Origin: Bacteroidales bacterium UBA2030
GTDB lineage: Bacteria; Bacteroidota; Bacteroidia; Bacteroidales; TTA-H9
Assembly: GCA_002332755.1 (NCBI GenBank)
Contig: DDBO01000096.1
Location: forward strand, 1 to 7,552
DNA length: 7,552 nt
Direction of reading: 5' to 3'
Shown here one piece after another: positions 5,941 through 7,552 of this stretch (positions are counted from its first letter, which is position 1; each line of letters opens with the position of its first letter). The position numbers were made by a program, and so were the translations under genes. The notes below the pieces were generated by a model. It searched no databases. It had not been told where the DNA came from and saw only the letters and a list, made by a program, of their open reading frames with translations.

Positions 5941-7236
5941 TTAAGACCCTCCACCAATTCTGCCCAACAATTTCTGTATATCGCTTTCAATGTCTTTTCT
6001 GATTTTCATTTCGTGAGCCAACTGTTGCTGCAGGGTTTCATTCTCCGATTTCCAGCGTAGAATTTCTGCGTTTAAACTTTCTATTTGAGCATTACTACCT
6101 GTGGCTGTCTCGAGTTTTTGCTCCAGAAGCTGCTTTTCCTGCTTGACGCGTAATAATTCAGAATCGATGTTCTCAAGCCTGTCGCGAAGGTTTTTAATAC
6201 TTTGCATGCTAATGTTTAACTCGGCTGTCAGACGATCTTTTTCAGAAATCAGGAATTTGTTTCGTTCGTCTGCTTCGCGAAGTTTGTCCTGGGTTTGTAT
6301 GAGTAATTGCTGTGCCTTTTGTAGTTCAAGTCTGTATTTTTGGAGGTTTTCTCCTTCCTGATCAGCTGAGGCAGTTGCTGGCAGCTCTTCGAGGGCTTTT
6401 TTCAGGCGTTTTACTTCATCTTCGAGGCGCAAGATGGTTTGTTTGGCCTGCATATTTTCCGATTTCAAAAGGTTGTTTTCTGTTATCAGTTCCGTTGAGG
6501 GAAACGATGGCATCGCAGGAGCAGGCGCTGATTTAAGTTCATCTAATTCTGTTTTTAATTTCTGATTTTCAATAACAAGTTTGTCGCGTTCTTCCATCAG
6601 GAAAATTTGATCTTGCCGGCTCGAAAGAATAGATTTATTAAGCTCTGCAATTTGTGCCATCAGGTGGCGCCGGTCTTCCGATACCTGATTGAGAATAGCG
6701 TTAAATTCTTCCAGTTTCTTTTCACATTCGTTTTGTTTGTTAGTGGCTTCAGTGGCAGCATCTTCACTTTCTTGTGCCCTTGCATGGGCTTTGTTAGCTT
6801 TACGCAGCATTAAAAGAGCAAAAATCCCGGCAAATATCATCATCAGGGAAAGCCCCAAAAGGACAAGATAGTCTTTGGGTGACATAAACTTACCTCGGTA
6901 GGGCGGGGCCATCTTCAGGTATTCAATTCTTCCCTTGAGCCGCTGAATGCTGTCGAGCAGTTGTTGTGGATCCTGCCCCGACGAATATTTGGTCAGTTCA
7001 TCCAACATAGCAGCTATAAGAACACTATCGGCCTGTATAACCCTTTTTTGCTGGTTGTTGAGGGTTATCAGATTGTTGAGTGTGCGAATTTTTAGCGAAT
7101 CCTGATACTTCATCAACACCAGATATTCCATCTCTCTCGCTTTTAGCCTGGCATTTATAAGGCTGTCCTGAGCCGCCGATGTAATTGGATAAGACAGAAA
7201 TAAAATGAGGGAGAGAATAGCTAATCTCTTTTCCAT
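5941..7236 (-). CDS. Membrane-anchored long coiled-coil protein of unknown function
   Basis: The product is 431 residues. A signal peptide (about 1-22, ending TSAAQ) is followed by a predicted helical, Gln/Leu-rich region (24-110), a membrane helix (about 122-144, LVLLGLSLMMIFAGIFALLM) and a basic stretch (RKANKAHAR). By the positive-inside rule this basic stretch places the remainder in the cytoplasm. Residues 150-426 are almost wholly charged heptad coiled coil (E/K/Q/L-rich), interrupted near 237-250 by a Pro/Ala/Ser hinge (SAPAPAMPSFPS) and near 285-295 by a second break. The C terminus is a short GGGS. I recognise no enzymatic domain, so this is not a kinase, and the similarity of such coils to SMC-like or myosin proteins is compositional. 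The inferred topology, a small periplasmic domain joined to a long cytoplasmic rod, would suit a scaffold or signal-coupling role. It is monocistronic, with divergent -7 boxes upstream. Confidence 0.85.
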   Translation of the reverse strand: MEKRLAILSLILFLSYPITSAAQDSLINARLKAREMEYLVLMKYQDSLKIRTLNNLITLNNQQKRVIQADSVLIAAMLDELTKYSSGQDPQQLLDSIQRLKGRIEYLKMAPPYRGKFMSPKDYLVLLGLSLMMIFAGIFALLMLRKANKAHARAQESEDAATEATNKQNECEKKLEEFNAILNQVSEDRRHLMAQIAELNKSILSSRQDQIFLMEERDKLVIENQKLKTELDELKSAPAPAMPSFPSTELITENNLLKSENMQAKQTILRLEDEVKRLKKALEELPATASADQEGENLQKYRLELQKAQQLLIQTQDKLREADERNKFLISEKDRLTAELNISMQSIKNLRDRLENIDSELLRVKQEKQLLEQKLETATGSNAQIESLNAEILRWKSENETLQQQLAHEMKIRKDIESDIQKLLGRIGGGS

Positions 7237-7265
7237 GCCATTTTTTTTAATGAAGGCTGTTTTTA

Positions 7266-7273
7266 CAAAAGTA
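7266..7273 (-). promoter_or_regulatory. -7 box for the coiled-coil gene
   Basis: The minus strand reads TACTTTTG, an exact TAnnTTTG match, 29 bp before the ATG at 7236. The leader contains a run of A residues just upstream of the start, as expected for Bacteroidota translation initiation. No TTTG at -33 spacing was found. Confidence 0.55.
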
Positions 7274-7274
7274 A

Positions 7275-7282
7275 TATTTTTG
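7275..7282 (+). promoter_or_regulatory. -7 box for the DUF4369/thioredoxin-like gene
   Basis: TATTTTTG is an exact TAnnTTTG match on the plus strand, 42 bp before the ATG at 7325. It lies one base from the oppositely oriented box of the coiled-coil gene. Confidence 0.5.
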
Positions 7283-7324
7283 CAAAAGCTGTTAGCGGTG
7301 TAAGGGAATTAAATTGAAGATTTT

Positions 7325-7552
7325 ATGAGGAAATTGTTGCCGGTAATTTTTATCTTTTTGATTTTCAATGGAAGCGCTCAGGTGTTTCAATTGAAGGTGA
7401 AGCTTAACGGCGGAAAGGATCAATTATTAATACTTGCCAATTATTTTGCTGATAAACAGTATATTACCGATACTTTAAAAAGAGATAAAAGCGGTTGGTA
7501 TGTACTGGAGGCCGATTCGATATTGCCCGGAGGATTGTACATTGTAGCAGGT
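7325..7552 (+). CDS. Secreted DUF4369-type (thiol-disulfide oxidoreductase-like) protein, 5' part only
   Basis: The ATG at 7325 opens 76 codons that run off the right edge. A signal peptide is clear (MRKLLPVIFIFLIFNGSAQ, 1-19). The mature start has the pattern of the DUF4369 domain, the beta-rich N-terminal module that in Bacteroidota precedes an AhpC/TSA-thioredoxin domain: VFQLKVKLNGGKDQLLILANYFADKQ..., then ITDTLKRDKSG and ILPGGLYIVAG. If the rest is typical, the complete protein would be a periplasmic ResA/TlpA-like thiol-disulfide oxidoreductase of some 350-480 residues with a CxxC in the missing part. The redox domain is not in the window, so that is inference. The gene diverges from the coiled-coil gene, with 88 bp between the start codons. 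Confidence 0.75.
   Translation, partial: MRKLLPVIFIFLIFNGSAQVFQLKVKLNGGKDQLLILANYFADKQYITDTLKRDKSGWYVLEADSILPGGLYIVAG

Noticed and set aside
6101..6871. Several short plus-strand frames opposite the coiled-coil gene
   Set aside because: They are Ser/Leu/Phe-rich antisense readings of Glu/Lys/Gln-rich coiled coil, a common artefact.

Overview
The window looks like a Bacteroidota chromosome, probably from the Bacteroidales or a related order. Four things support this: an adhesin-like GIN-domain protein, a stand-alone carboxypeptidase-regulatory-like domain protein, the start of a DUF4369-type thiol-disulfide oxidoreductase, and several exact copies of the phylum's -7 promoter box (TAnnTTTG) with A-rich, SD-less leaders before start codons. 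There is no rRNA, tRNA, CRISPR array or mobile element. The genes are ordinary in composition and tightly packed, with inverted-repeat terminators.

Layout. Positions 1-2687 hold a minus-strand two-gene signalling operon. A membrane-anchored hybrid histidine kinase (2687-987) is followed 14 bp later by a soluble receiver-histidine kinase (972-1, running off the left edge). A 366 bp gene-free spacer follows, holding two hairpins. Next comes a secreted GIN-domain protein (3878-3054, minus), divergent from a membrane methyltransferase of the isoprenylcysteine/phospholipid methyltransferase superfamily (3953-4711, plus). That gene converges on a small secreted beta-sandwich protein (5122-4766, minus). 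A YdcF/DUF218 membrane protein (5272-5931, plus) is divergent from the latter and converges, 9 bp apart, on a membrane-anchored coiled-coil protein (7236-5941, minus). The right edge carries the first 76 codons of a secreted DUF4369/thioredoxin-like protein (7325 onward, plus).

The most interesting point is the signalling pair. By motif alignment, the soluble protein keeps an apparently good ATP-binding domain but has Ser where the phospho-accepting His belongs. The membrane-bound hybrid keeps a textbook His box but has lost the N-box Asn and all three glycines of the G2 loop, and its first receiver lacks the phospho-Asp. The defects are complementary. I infer that the two may work as one split kinase, with the soluble protein phosphorylating the hybrid in trans and the phosphate passing to the intact C-terminal receiver. 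This is read from motifs only and is untested.

The remaining genes are mostly cell-envelope functions (secreted, periplasmic or inner-membrane proteins) in single-gene units. I see no evidence that they form one pathway with the kinases.
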